Shown: positions 25,760 through 33,656 of the stretch, in pieces
Position numbering within the stretch: the stretch's first letter is position 1
How the letters are laid out: each line of letters starts with the position of its first letter
Assembly: GCA_026391255.1 (NCBI GenBank)
Contig: JAPLDU010000018.1
Span: 41,830-105,829 of the forward strand
Reading direction: 5' to 3'
DNA length: 64,000 bases
Source: Bacteroidia bacterium
GTDB lineage: Bacteria > Bacteroidota > Bacteroidia > Bacteroidales > JAPLDU01
Made by a program: the position numbers and the translations under genes
Notes under the pieces: generated by a model
Seen by the model: only the letters and a program-made list of their open reading frames with translations
Databases searched by the model: none
Told to the model about the DNA's origin: nothing

Positions 25760-27310
25760 ATGAAGAGATTAATTATTATAGGATTATTTGCAATCATATA
25801 TGGGTCTACATTCTCTCAAATTAAATCTCTTGTAAATCAAAATTATGTTGTAGCCGGTAAAAATATGATTACCGGTAAATCTCTGTTTGGTATTGAATAC
25901 TCATTTTCTGAACATATTTACAAATTCTATCGTGATGCCACATCCGGTCTGATCACTATACAACTCAGGGGGCTGAAACATAACGGAAAAGAACTTGTTA
26001 ATAACGGAAAAATTTTTGTGTTTGATCCCACAGAAAGCTATGTTAAATGGTCAAAAAGAATAAAATACAAATATAGCAGCATTGTCCAGTCTGATCATTT
26101 TATCGTCCAGACTTTCTCTGATTATATTTACTGTATTGATAATGCCACAGGTGACAAGTTATGGGAAATCAATGGTACCACTGATCTTATTGTACCTAAA
26201 AAAATGAAAGCGCTGATATTTTCAAGTTTTAATGCGAAAAATTGTGGAGAAATAACGGGGATTAATCTGAATGACGGCAAGGAGTTATGGAATAAAAGTA
26301 TTAATTCTGAAAACGGATTCAGGGATATTCTTGACCTGAATGATTCGACTGTTCTGTTAGTTGCATCAGGGCTGCATGCCTTTAATATCAATAACGGAAA
26401 AGGTTGGAATTATAATGGCGTCACAAGCATAAATAATTACGAAATTGAAATAGCTATGTTTGCTGCAGGATTAATTTCAGGTCTTGTAACCGGTATTTAT
26501 TTTTTTCCAATGGGTTCTTATCAATACTATGGATTAGAATCAAATACTTTGATAAATGGGAATTTAATATACTTTGCTGATGATAATAACATGGTATGTT
26601 TTGATAAGTCGACCGGAGAAAAAAGATGGATTACACCTTTACCACATAATATGACAAGTAAATCCTCACTTTTCATCAGGGACAGCCTTATTATTATGAT
26701 TAATAAAGGTTTTTTAAATCATAATAATTATAATGCCAAATTCGGATATCCTTTTATCGCTGCTTTTTCAATGATTGATGGTAAACAGAATTTCCTGTCT
26801 GAAATTGGTGATGAAAGATCTATAGTTTGGTCTTATGAAACCAGGAAAGATACGGCTTATATCCTATGTAATAATTTATTGTCAAAATATTCCATGCATA
26901 ACGGCGAACTTTTGTCAAATGTGCCATTTGTAACATCGTGGAAAAACAATATTAGCTACTTTCTTGGAGACCAGGTTTATATTCAGACTCAAGATTCACT
27001 TTTTAAAGAAATATATGAAGCCGATCCCGGCAAATTCTGGATATGTAACGAAAATGAAAAAATATGGGTGACAGGTTATAATTTCGTTGTTGATTACCAG
27101 GTTGATATTAAAGATGTTTATGTTTGTTACAGGTCATCAGGTAATTATAAATTTCTATTAAATAATCATAAAACAATTCTGATTGATAAAAATGGCAGGA
27201 AAACGGCAGAATTGAATATTTCAGAGAATTCACAGATTTCAGGGACAGTTGTTTATGATATGCATGATAACCGATTGATCAAGCTTGACCTAAAGGAACT
27301 ATTAAGATAA
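25760..27310 (+). CDS. Exported PQQ-like beta-propeller protein
   Basis: A 516-residue product with an N-terminal signal peptide (MKRLIIIGLFAIIYGSTFSQ). The body is built of beta-propeller blades of the PQQ/YVTN type with repeated D-x-x-T-G-x-x-x-W elements: CIDNATGDKLWEINGTTDLI, GINLNDGKELWNKSINSENG, CFDKSTGEKRWITPLPHN. No cofactor or catalytic residues of PQQ dehydrogenases are evident, so it is likely a binding or scaffold protein in the periplasm or on the surface. A short hydrophobic stretch (FAAGLISGLVTGIYFFPMG, about residues 235-253) interrupts the propeller. No T9SS domain. More AT-rich than the genes upstream. Function unknown. Confidence 0.75.
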   Translation: MKRLIIIGLFAIIYGSTFSQIKSLVNQNYVVAGKNMITGKSLFGIEYSFSEHIYKFYRDATSGLITIQLRGLKHNGKELVNNGKIFVFDPTESYVKWSKRIKYKYSSIVQSDHFIVQTFSDYIYCIDNATGDKLWEINGTTDLIVPKKMKALIFSSFNAKNCGEITGINLNDGKELWNKSINSENGFRDILDLNDSTVLLVASGLHAFNINNGKGWNYNGVTSINNYEIEIAMFAAGLISGLVTGIYFFPMGSYQYYGLESNTLINGNLIYFADDNNMVCFDKSTGEKRWITPLPHNMTSKSSLFIRDSLIIMINKGFLNHNNYNAKFGYPFIAAFSMIDGKQNFLSEIGDERSIVWSYETRKDTAYILCNNLLSKYSMHNGELLSNVPFVTSWKNNISYFLGDQVYIQTQDSLFKEIYEADPGKFWICNENEKIWVTGYNFVVDYQVDIKDVYVCYRSSGNYKFLLNNHKTILIDKNGRKTAELNISENSQISGTVVYDMHDNRLIKLDLKELLR

Positions 27311-27337
27311 ATAGTTTTATCTCCATCTGTTGTTTAT

Positions 27338-27475
27338 TTACTGTTTAATAAACTTCTGTCTGTTAATATAATTATCAGTAGAAACTTCAAGAATATAAAC
27401 TCCTTTTGGATTGTCGTCTGCAATTATAGTTTTATTTTTTTGTTATTCATTGCCTGGTGACAAGTTTAAGTAAGT
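27338..27475 (-). pseudogene. Remnant of a T9SS C-terminal sorting domain
   Basis: Too short for ordinary gene calling. Read on the minus strand, the frame gives TYLNLSPGNE, an in-frame TAA, then NKTIIADDNPKGVYILEVS followed by TDNYINRQKFIKQ and a stop at 27338. This matches the last ~45 residues of type A T9SS sorting domains (…PKGVYILEV…RQKFI.Q). Nothing recognisable of the rest of the protein remains upstream, where the attC-like palindrome at 27489 begins. It is best read as the decayed tail of an exported protein gene, truncated at the edge of the cassette region. It converges on the propeller gene ending at 27310. Confidence 0.65.
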
Positions 27476-27488
27476 ACTTTGATTATAG

Positions 27489-27628
27489 GGTTGCCGACGT
27501 TTTGCCGCTACCCAAAGGGCGGGTGTTTCCGTACCAAAGGTAGTTTGAAAGTCAAATGTATGGAATTGCACAAAACCGTTATTTGAAAGATAAAACCCCG
27601 CCTTTTGGGTAGGTACTGTTGGCTGTAG
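27489..27628 (-). other. attC-like palindrome 3 (after DUF1801 gene)
   Basis: On the minus strand it begins agccaaca right after the DUF1801 stop and ends cgtcggcaacc. Inner arms ctacccaaaaggcgggg and cccgccctttgggtag are complementary over about 16 bp with one bulge, separated by a ~75-nt loop. The layout (short outer repeats, longer inner arms with unpaired bases, single-strand asymmetry) matches an integron attC site but the core triplets are degenerate. Confidence 0.5.
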
Positions 27629-27630
27629 TG

Positions 27631-28061
27631 CTACTCCTGTTGCGAAGTCTCAACCCCATATCGTATTGACGCTTTAAGTATATCAATGTTTATGTCTTTT
27701 AGTGTTTTGAACCTAATGCAATACCCCGTTACACTTGCCTTGCCGAGTTATTTTCCATATGTCTGGGCTAAGTAATTCTTATCTTTTATACCAAGTATAT
27801 AGACAGAGATTCCTGTTGTGTTTGCACTGATACCAATTTGATAAAACTTTTTGGTTTTTCCGTCAGCATATTTTATGGTCTGAAATCCATATCCTATATT
27901 AGGGTTAGAAACAGTTTTACCTTTTTCGTCTTTGCCATCTAAGAACCATAATTTACATTTTGGCATTTTTTCCAGAATAATCGGTGCAATTCTTGCATAT
28001 CTCTGCGTTTTGGTTCAGGTTGAGTTGCAATATACTTTTTGATTTGTTCTTGTATGTTCAT
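27631..28061 (-). pseudogene. DUF1801 family protein, broken by frameshift and stop
   Basis: The minus-strand ATG at 28061 opens a DUF1801 protein (MNIQEQIKKYIATQPEPKRR), then near 27985 one base is missing in the codons for HRIILEKMPK, and the frame resumes as MPKCKLWFLDGKDEKGKTVS. A premature TAA follows AQTYGK at 27748, after which homology continues (LGKASVTGYCIRFKTLKDIN) to a TAG at 27631. Both lesions hit a highly conserved family, so the gene looks inactive unless there are two sequencing errors. DUF1801 proteins are small and of poorly defined function. It is the last recognisable gene of the cassette-like array; its stop is 3-10 bp from an attC-like palindrome. Confidence 0.75.
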
Positions 28062-28086
28062 ATAAAATTATGATTACCAAACCTTG

Positions 28087-28671
28087 TTAGCGGTTCGTTG
28101 TTTTTTCGTTTTTCGGTTCATAGTAAAGAATTACAGCACCTCCACTAAAAGTTTTTGTATTTATGAGTTTAAGAATAATTCTGTCGTTAATATTTTTAAA
28201 TAATGGCAAACCGCTTCCTGCAATAACAGGGTGAATACAAAGTTGATATTCGTCTATCAGATTAAGTTTTGTCAAAGCTACAATCAAACTCGGACTGCCA
28301 ACGAAAATGTCTTTACCCGATTGCTGTTTGAGTTCTAAAACTTCGTCTTCAATGTCTCGGTCTGCCAATTTTGCACTTTTCCAATCTACATTTTTGAGTG
28401 TATGAGAAAAAACAATTTTCGGGGTATTGTCCATTACAATAGCAAAATCGTCCATTGATTTGTTGCCTGTGGGATTTTCCAGCACAGTTCGCCAAAATTC
28501 CATTAGTTGATACGTTATTCTTCCATATAGAACGATGCCTGCGTTACTTAACAAGTCAGTGTAATGTTGATGTATTTCATCATCGGGAATTACTGCGGTA
28601 TGGTCGCAAAACCCGTCCAGTGTCATATTGATTGCTGCAATTAACTTTCTCATATTTTGTTTTTTACTCAT
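28087..28671 (-). CDS. Dihydrofolate reductase-like (RibD C-terminal domain) protein
   Basis: A 194-residue RibD_C/DHFR-like reductase; the family's usual N-terminus MRKLIAAINMTLDGFCDHTA starts at 28653, so that Met may be the true start rather than 28671. Motifs: NADPH-type loop IVLYGRITYQLMEFW, DIEDEVLELKQQSGKDIFVG, then LNLIDEYQLCIHPVIAGSG near the C-terminus. Such proteins are NADPH-dependent reductases of unknown substrate, common as single accessory genes and in cassettes. The stop TAA lies inside gctaac, the same core word that starts the attC-like site at 28838, but no full palindrome follows: only 25 bp separate it from the DUF1801 start. A deletion between the two is plausible. Confidence 0.87.
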   Translation of the reverse strand: MSKKQNMRKLIAAINMTLDGFCDHTAVIPDDEIHQHYTDLLSNAGIVLYGRITYQLMEFWRTVLENPTGNKSMDDFAIVMDNTPKIVFSHTLKNVDWKSAKLADRDIEDEVLELKQQSGKDIFVGSPSLIVALTKLNLIDEYQLCIHPVIAGSGLPLFKNINDRIILKLINTKTFSGGAVILYYEPKNEKTTNR

Positions 28672-28699
28672 CTGTCCGTTTTATTCTGGTCGTTCAACA

Positions 28700-28838
28700 A
28701 TGACCGCTAACGGCCAGCCGCTAAATGCCGCAGGGGATTGCGTGGATGTTATGTTCATTGTTCCAAACCGACTGAAGGGCGGGCGATTCACCTCGCACTC
28801 CTTCTGAAACCCCTGTGGAATTTAGCGTTTTGTTAGCA
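28700..28838 (-). other. attC-like palindrome 2
   Basis: On the minus strand: tgctaacaaaacg at the 5' end, ccgttagcgg at the 3' end (outer gctaac/gttagc complementary). Inner arms cgctaaattccacagggg and cccctgcggcatttagcg pair over 18 bp with two mismatches. It shares ggggtttc and cacgcaatcccc with the site at 29643. Total about 139 bp. Lies 8 bp after the orphan gene at 28846 and 29 bp before the DHFR-like gene. Confidence 0.58.
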
Positions 28839-28845
28839 CTCTGTA

Positions 28846-29421
28846 TTATTTAAATAAATAATAAATTTCACAATTATTTTCTACTCTACTAATATTATAA
28901 ATAATTTCCTTATGTTTTATTGAAAAGAAAGTCAATAAAAATCTATTATGAGAATTGAACCATTTAATAAAAAATAATTGATGATAGAAAATCATATGTA
29001 ATGAGAGGCTTTCAGATTTTTTGTTTATTATTACTTTTACAATTCCTGTATCGCGATAAATCTTATTTTTTGGGACACCATCAACATATGTAACTCCATT
29101 TTTACCATAAATTACTTTTGGAGGGTTTGATGCTCGATATTTATAAATATCATCACATATTAAATTAAATTGAGTGTAAGGATACCATATTTTATTTTGA
29201 TTATCTTCAAATCCTCTTATAAATGTAGAACAGTATTGCTCTTTATTTTGCTGATTTACAATTATTAATAGTGATATATCAGGTTCCTTGAGTATATCAT
29301 TATCTACATACCATTCTTTATATGTGCAAAAATTATTTAAATCTGAAATATCTAAAATTGTCTGTGATATTAACAAATTAGAATTTGTAAATATTAAAAT
29401 TGAAATGAGTAATGATCGCAT
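28846..29421 (-). CDS. Orphan exported protein in cassette-like array
   Basis: A 191-residue product, not recognised. Residues 1-19 form a signal peptide (MRSLLISILIFTNSNLLISQ), so export to the periplasm is expected. The rest is a mixed alpha/beta soluble domain rich in Ile, Asn and Lys, without obvious repeats or catalytic motifs; three Cys (about residues 32, 58 and 88) could form a disulfide. AT-rich like the other genes of the array. It is followed after 8 bp by an attC-like palindrome and preceded by a ~180-bp leader that is duplicated upstream of the HEPN/MNT genes. Probably a real single-gene cassette. Confidence 0.6.
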   Translation of the reverse strand: MRSLLISILIFTNSNLLISQTILDISDLNNFCTYKEWYVDNDILKEPDISLLIIVNQQNKEQYCSTFIRGFEDNQNKIWYPYTQFNLICDDIYKYRASNPPKVIYGKNGVTYVDGVPKNKIYRDTGIVKVIINKKSESLSLHMIFYHQLFFIKWFNSHNRFLLTFFSIKHKEIIYNISRVENNCEIYYLFK

Positions 29422-29440
29422 ACCTTTAATATGAGTGCAA

Positions 29441-29622
29441 ACAACTCAATAATTATAACCTGCAATATTTATTGGCTTATTTGAATCTTAGACGAAACTC
29501 ATACAATATATAATAATCCTGATAAACAGAAGTTTATTGATTTGTCCTTGCTTTTCATATTATTGTATTTATTGATGTTTATTTATTTTCATATGCAAAG
29601 GTAATAAAAATAATTGCAAAAT
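29441..29622 (-). repeat. Duplicated leader E, copy 1 (with TACCTTTG box)
   Basis: About 180 bp, roughly 80% identical by eye to 30536-30714; both lie upstream of minus-strand genes. Shared words include attggcttatttga and atttattttcatatgcaaa. On the minus strand each copy carries a TAnnTTTG octamer (tacctttg at 29603-29596), so it may be a mobile promoter/leader module for the cassette genes. Confidence 0.6.
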
Positions 29623-29642
29623 TGTCTCTGCATTCATAAAAT

Positions 29643-29772
29643 TGCCAACAACGACCGGGACTAATTATTATGCGGGATTGCGTGCCATATTCCTGTCCAG
29701 AAGTAGAAAAGTTTGAGTGGCGCATAAAGCATCAAAACCTAAAGAAACCCGCATAAGACCTAGCCTTTGTTA
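29643..29772 (-). other. attC-like palindrome 1 (after MNT gene)
   Basis: On the minus strand it starts with gcctaac, a perfect match to the attC R'' core (RYYYAAC), inside which lies the MNT gene's TAA stop. It ends gttgttggcaat. Inner arms ttatgcggg and cccgcataa are perfectly complementary, flanked by partly paired bases; the loop is about 70 nt. It shares gcgggtttc and cacgcaatccc with site 2. This is the best attC candidate in the window. Confidence 0.6.
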
Positions 29773-30081
29773 GGCCACGTTAATATTAATTCCATATTTA
29801 AGTATCTCGTTTACAACTGGATTTGTTCTGTTAAAATCATTTAAGTCAAAAGGATGTGGTTCTATCCTTAAATCTATACTTCGTCTTAACTTCATTAATT
29901 CTATTTGTGTATCTATTAAATCAGTAATATGATTTAGTACAATGGCAAGGTCAATATCGCTATCATCGTGATTTGTACCTTTGGCAAAACTTCCAAATAA
30001 AAATACATTTCGAATATCATATTTCCCTTTCAGAAAATCGATATACCTTTTTGCTATTTCAATTGCTTGTTCTTTATCCAT
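29770..30081 (-). CDS. MNT-type nucleotidyltransferase (antitoxin-like)
   Basis: A 103-residue minimal nucleotidyltransferase. The catalytic signature is complete: FLFGSFAKGTNHDDSDIDLA (G-S-x10-D-x-D) at about residues 27-46, with a third acidic residue in IDLRIEP. MntA-type proteins pair with HEPN toxins and, in the characterised HepT-MntA system, neutralise them by adding AMP. Its start overlaps the upstream HEPN gene by 28 bp, so the two are translationally coupled. The stop codon lies inside the attC-like core gcctaac, typical of cassette genes. Start ATG at 30081 fits the family's N-terminus. Confidence 0.85.
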   Translation of the reverse strand: MDKEQAIEIAKRYIDFLKGKYDIRNVFLFGSFAKGTNHDDSDIDLAIVLNHITDLIDTQIELMKLRRSIDLRIEPHPFDLNDFNRTNPVVNEILKYGININVA

Positions 30082-30458
30082 AACCTTAAGTATTTAATAT
30101 TCTCAATCCATACTTTCGAAAAAATCGGAGTACACTTTCTATAAAAAGCTTGGTTGTAATTATCATACCTTGCATTTAAATTAAATGTAGTTATCGTATC
30201 CAACCAATCTAATTGTTCCTCAGAAAAATCCAATTTTGAAATGTTTGCTAATTTTGTCAAATCATGTGTAAATGGTGCATGATCTTTTATCGTGATAACG
30301 ACTGAAGCCTTTATTAACTTTTCAATTACAATATGTCCAAGAAATAAAGACCAATGATAGTCTTTTGTTTCAAACATATGAATCATAGTATCATAATCCT
30401 TGTCAGAACTATCAATCCAATGTTTATATATTTTATCAATGTCTATTTTTTCAGTCAT
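30054..30458 (-). CDS. HEPN domain protein (toxin-like partner of MNT)
   Basis: A 134-residue all-helical HEPN protein: HWSLFLGHIVIEKLIKA (helix 2) then HAPFTHDLTKLA and FNLNARYDNYNQAF are the PF05168-type landmarks. The RNase motif R-x4-6-H of active HEPN toxins is not visible; the only candidate Arg (NARYDN) lacks a following His. So it may be a non-RNase member of HEPN/MNT pairs. Order HEPN then MNT with overlap is the usual toxin-first layout. A TACCTTTG box lies 22 bp upstream of the start. It opens the cassette-like array on the minus strand. Confidence 0.85.
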   Translation of the reverse strand: MTEKIDIDKIYKHWIDSSDKDYDTMIHMFETKDYHWSLFLGHIVIEKLIKASVVITIKDHAPFTHDLTKLANISKLDFSEEQLDWLDTITTFNLNARYDNYNQAFYRKCTPIFSKVWIENIKYLRLWIKNKQLK

Positions 30459-30479
30459 CAGTTTGTATTTATTTTGTCA

Positions 30480-30487
30480 CAAAGGTA
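30480..30487 (-). promoter_or_regulatory. -7 box (TACCTTTG) of HEPN/MNT genes
   Basis: Matches TAnnTTTG exactly, 22 bp upstream of the HEPN ATG. A -33 TTTG at standard spacing was not found. Confidence 0.45.
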
Positions 30488-30527
30488 CTATTTATTATTT
30501 ATTGATAATAATGAAGTTATTCTTTAA

Positions 30528-30714
30528 TGTTGCCTAACAACTTAATTATAACCGGTAATCTTTATTGGCTTATTTGAGCCATAGACGAAACTCGAACAAG
30601 TTGTAATAACCCTGATAAACACAAGTTTATTGATTAATCCGTGCTTTTCATCCTATTTATTTATTGATGTTTATTTATTTTCATATGCAAATGTAATAAA
30701 ATAATTGCAAAATC
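30528..30714 (-). repeat. Duplicated leader E, copy 2, with attC-core-like end
   Basis: Second copy of the ~180-bp leader (30536-30714), with tacatttg at 30695-30688 on the minus strand. Its gene-proximal end reads gttgttaggcaac (30540-30528), containing gttaggc, the exact R' core partner of the gcctaac found at the MNT stop. This could be the recombination boundary at which the HEPN/MNT cassette joined. The rest of the 30459-31020 spacer holds a 7-bp tandem repeat and nothing else recognised. Confidence 0.55.
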
Positions 30715-30742
30715 TTTTTTTAACAACTTTCAGGTTCATCTG

Positions 30743-30772
30743 ATTGTCAATTGTCAATTGTCAATTGTCAAT
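30743..30772. repeat. 7-bp tandem repeat (ATTGTCA)
   Basis: Just over four exact copies of attgtca, about 250 bp upstream of the EF-G gene. Confidence 0.92.
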
Positions 30773-31020
30773 CTCTGCGGTATTGCTTCCTGATACCACG
30801 TTATATTCTGAATGTAACATAAATCTGTTCCGTTTCCAGCAGATGCATAGCAAAATTATGGCACAAGAAATGTTTTTTCTTTAGCCTGCTGCTCACTTCC
30901 TATTGCCTAATGCCTATTTTCATTTTTATCCGAACAATGTCGAAGAATTGTTGTTACTTTGCTTCAATTTCTGCACACAATCAGTTCAAATTGTGAGAAG
31001 AATATTTATAACCAATAGAA

Positions 31021-33096
31021 ATGCCATTAAAAGATTTAAGGAATATCGGGATTGCTGCGCATATTGATGCAGGCAAGACAACCGTTACTGAACGAATTCT
31101 GTTTTACACAGGGATTAACCGCAAGATGGGCGAGGTGCACGACGGTATGGCTACCATGGACTTTATGAAACAGGAGCAGGAGAGGGGCATTACCATTGCT
31201 TCCGCTGCCATTACCTGTTTTTGGAAAGGTTCACAGATCAACCTGATTGATACTCCCGGCCACGTTGATTTTACCGTGGAAGTGGAGAGATCACTCCGTG
31301 TAATTGATGGAATGGTGGCCGTGTTTTGTGCAGTGGGCGGAGTTGAACCGCAGAGCGAAACAGTCTGGTACCAGGCCGACAGGTACAAAGTTCCGCGGAT
31401 AGGCTTTATCAACAAAATGGACCGTACCGGCGCCGATTTTTATGAAGTGATCAACCAGATGAACAATCATTTGGATGCAAAAGCTGTTCCTTTCCATCTG
31501 CCAATGGGAGCGGAAGATGCTTTCACGGGTGTAATTGATGTAATTGAAGGCAAGGCCATAATTTTCCGTGACAAGAGTATTGAAATTACTGATATTCCCG
31601 ATTCGTACCGTGAAAAATATAATGAGGCAAAAAAGCATCTGATTGAAACTCTGGCTGATTTTGATGACAAGGTTATGGAATTCTATCTCGAAGAAAAAGA
31701 AGTCTCGGTTGATATGCTTAAGAAGGCCGCACGTAAAGCAACTTTGAAACTCATCATCACACCTGTGTTTTGCGGCGCTGCCTACAAAAATAAAGGTGTT
31801 GAAATGCTGCTTGATGCAGTGGTTGATTATCTCCCTTCTCCCATCGACGTTGGCGCTGTAATGGGTACTGATATTGACGACCCGGAAAAATTCCATCCGC
31901 GTTGTCCTTCCGTGAAAGATCCTTTTGCTGCCCTCGCTTTCAAGATTATCCATGATCCTTTTGTAGGCCAGCAGACATTTATTCGTATTTATTCAGGAAT
32001 GCTGAGCGGAGGGATGAAAATTTTCAATTCTGCCAAAGCTAAACCCGAACATACCGGCCGGATATTTAAAATACATGCCAAGGAAAGAGTAGAGGTCAGC
32101 GAAGCGGGGCCGGGTGATATTGTGGCGCTTATCGGGATGAAATTTACCAAGACAGGCGATACTCTTTGCGATATAGACCATAAGGTGCTCCTCGAATCCA
32201 TTCATGTTCCGCCATCTGTGATTGAAATGAAAATAACTCCATTAGCAAGAAAAGAACAAGAGAAATTAGGTGAATCACTCAAAAAACTTTCCAACGAAGA
32301 TCCTTCATTTCATATGAGGGTGGACGAAGAAACCAACGAGACCATCATTTCAGGCATGGGAGAACTTCATCTTGAAATAATAGTTGACAGGCTGAAGCAC
32401 GAATTCGGGGTGGAAGTGGAAGTCGGCGAGCCCTCGGTTGCATACAGGGAAACTATTACGGCAGAGGTGGAATCCAATTATAAACATGTGAAGCAGTCCG
32501 GTGGCAAAGGTCAGTACGCGCATACTATTTTCCGCATCGAACCCAATGAAGGCAAAGGCTACGAATTCATTGACAAGATCAGGGGCGGAGCCATTCCTTC
32601 AGAATATATCGTTTCCGTGAACAAAGGTATTCAGAAAACCATGGCAGAGGGTGTATTGACAAATTTCCCGGTGATTGATGTAAAAGTAGTGCTGACAGAT
32701 GGGAATTTTCACCCGGTTGATTCATCTGATATGGCCTTCCAGACCTGTGCCTCCATATGTTTCAAACAGGGATTCATGAAAGCCGGCCCGATTTTGCTTG
32801 AGCCTGTTATGAAAATAGAGATCAATACTCCTGACGATTATATCGGGGATGTTTCCGGTAACCTGAATAAAAGACGTGGACGGATAGAGTCTGTTCGCCG
32901 CTACCGTAAAGGATCACAGAAGATCAACGGCCTGGTTCCCCTGATGGAAATGTTCGGTTATTCCACGGTACTGAGAAACCTCTCAAGCGGCAGGGCAAAC
33001 TATTCCATGGAGTTTTACAAATACCTGCCCGTACCAAAAGCCATCCAGGAAGAAGTGCTGAAGAAAATGGCCGAGAAGAATAGGGTTGGAGGATAG
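31021..33096 (+). CDS. fusA: Elongation factor G (probably a stand-alone paralogue)
   Basis: A 691-residue translational GTPase. G1 [10 protein letters not shown] (residues 12-21), switch [18 protein letters not shown]3 DTPGHVDF, G4 FINKMD, then domains II-V, including the domain IV tip region and [23 protein letters not shown] moves tRNAs and mRNA through the ribosome and, with RRF, splits post-termination ribosomes. The gene is not in an rpsL-rpsG-tuf cluster, so it may be a second EF-G (EF-G2-like) rather than the main copy; sequence alone does not settle this. Upstream lies the cassette-like region, downstream hicBA on the other strand. Confidence 0.92.
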   Translation: MPLKDLRNIGIAAHIDAGKTTVTERILFYTGINRKMGEVHDGMATMDFMKQEQERGITIASAAITCFWKGSQINLIDTPGHVDFTVEVERSLRVIDGMVAVFCAVGGVEPQSETVWYQADRYKVPRIGFINKMDRTGADFYEVINQMNNHLDAKAVPFHLPMGAEDAFTGVIDVIEGKAIIFRDKSIEITDIPDSYREKYNEAKKHLIETLADFDDKVMEFYLEEKEVSVDMLKKAARKATLKLIITPVFCGAAYKNKGVEMLLDAVVDYLPSPIDVGAVMGTDIDDPEKFHPRCPSVKDPFAALAFKIIHDPFVGQQTFIRIYSGMLSGGMKIFNSAKAKPEHTGRIFKIHAKERVEVSEAGPGDIVALIGMKFTKTGDTLCDIDHKVLLESIHVPPSVIEMKITPLARKEQEKLGESLKKLSNEDPSFHMRVDEETNETIISGMGELHLEIIVDRLKHEFGVEVEVGEPSVAYRETITAEVESNYKHVKQSGGKGQYAHTIFRIEPNEGKGYEFIDKIRGGAIPSEYIVSVNKGIQKTMAEGVLTNFPVIDVKVVLTDGNFHPVDSSDMAFQTCASICFKQGFMKAGPILLEPVMKIEINTPDDYIGDVSGNLNKRRGRIESVRRYRKGSQKINGLVPLMEMFGYSTVLRNLSSGRANYSMEFYKYLPVPKAIQEEVLKKMAEKNRVGG

Positions 33097-33154
33097 TTGG
33101 AAACGTCAGGTTAATACTTTTGTTTTCATGGAAGTACTGTTGTTTTCAATGTCT

Positions 33155-33340
33155 TCATGGTGCCTGGATTCCCAATTGTTTACAAATGTTTTTACAAAGC
33201 CGGTTATCTAATTCTTTATGTCTTGGAACGGCTGAAAGATTATCATTTGTCGGATTTTCCCAAATCGAATGATTGCTTCCCTGGCGCAATAATATACAAC
33301 CATTGGCTTTGAGATGTCTTTCAAAATGCAATCTTTTCAT
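33155..33340 (-). CDS. hicA: HicA-family toxin
   Basis: A 61-residue HicA/YcfA-type protein with a double-stranded RNA-binding-like fold. Family landmarks: HLKANGCILLRQGSNHSIW with the catalytic-type His in GSNHS, NPTNDNLSAVPRHKELDN, and ICKQLGI at the end. HicA toxins cleave mRNA at the ribosome. Its start overlaps the end of the upstream antitoxin-like gene by 4 bp, so the pair is translationally coupled, antitoxin first. Size normal for the family. Confidence 0.88.
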   Translation of the reverse strand: MKRLHFERHLKANGCILLRQGSNHSIWENPTNDNLSAVPRHKELDNRLCKNICKQLGIQAP

Positions 33341-33564
33341 TGTGCAAACAGTAATCTGCGTTTTACAATTTTTCTTTTTATATAATCATTTTCTAATTGT
33401 TTTTTCTGAAGTTTTAAAAGAAGTTTTAATGCATCTCTCAAATTATCTTTTAATTCGTCAATAGTTTTACCTTGTGACAAAGCAGCAGGATATTCTTCAA
33501 TTTGTCCGACATAATAATCGTTTTCACCTTTTTCAATTATCATCGTTAATTCCATTGTTTTCAT
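33337..33564 (-). CDS. hicB: HicB-family antitoxin
   Basis: A 75-residue HicB-type protein: MIIEKGENDYYVGQIEEYP then GKTIDELKDNLRDALKLLLK is the partially degraded RNase-H-like fold of HicB. It lacks a separate C-terminal ribbon-helix-helix or HTH domain, so DNA-binding autoregulation is uncertain. The start could be the first Met or MELTMII three codons later. Located directly upstream of and overlapping hicA. Expected to bind and inhibit HicA. Confidence 0.88.
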   Translation of the reverse strand: MKTMELTMIIEKGENDYYVGQIEEYPAALSQGKTIDELKDNLRDALKLLLKLQKKQLENDYIKRKIVKRRLLFAQ

Positions 33565-33656
33565 TCACAATAAATTTTATGATTACTTTTTGCAGATATA
33601 TGATATTTCACTATTATTGTTATACTTATTAATACTTTGTAAAGGTTAATCTGTGT

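Noticed and set aside
27748..27966. Independent 72-residue minus-strand gene
   Set aside because: It is only the middle segment of a broken DUF1801 gene; homology continues on both sides in other frames or past its stop.
27480..30720. Prophage or transposon origin of the accessory region
   Set aside because: No integrase, transposase or phage structural gene is present; gene-palindrome units fit cassettes better.
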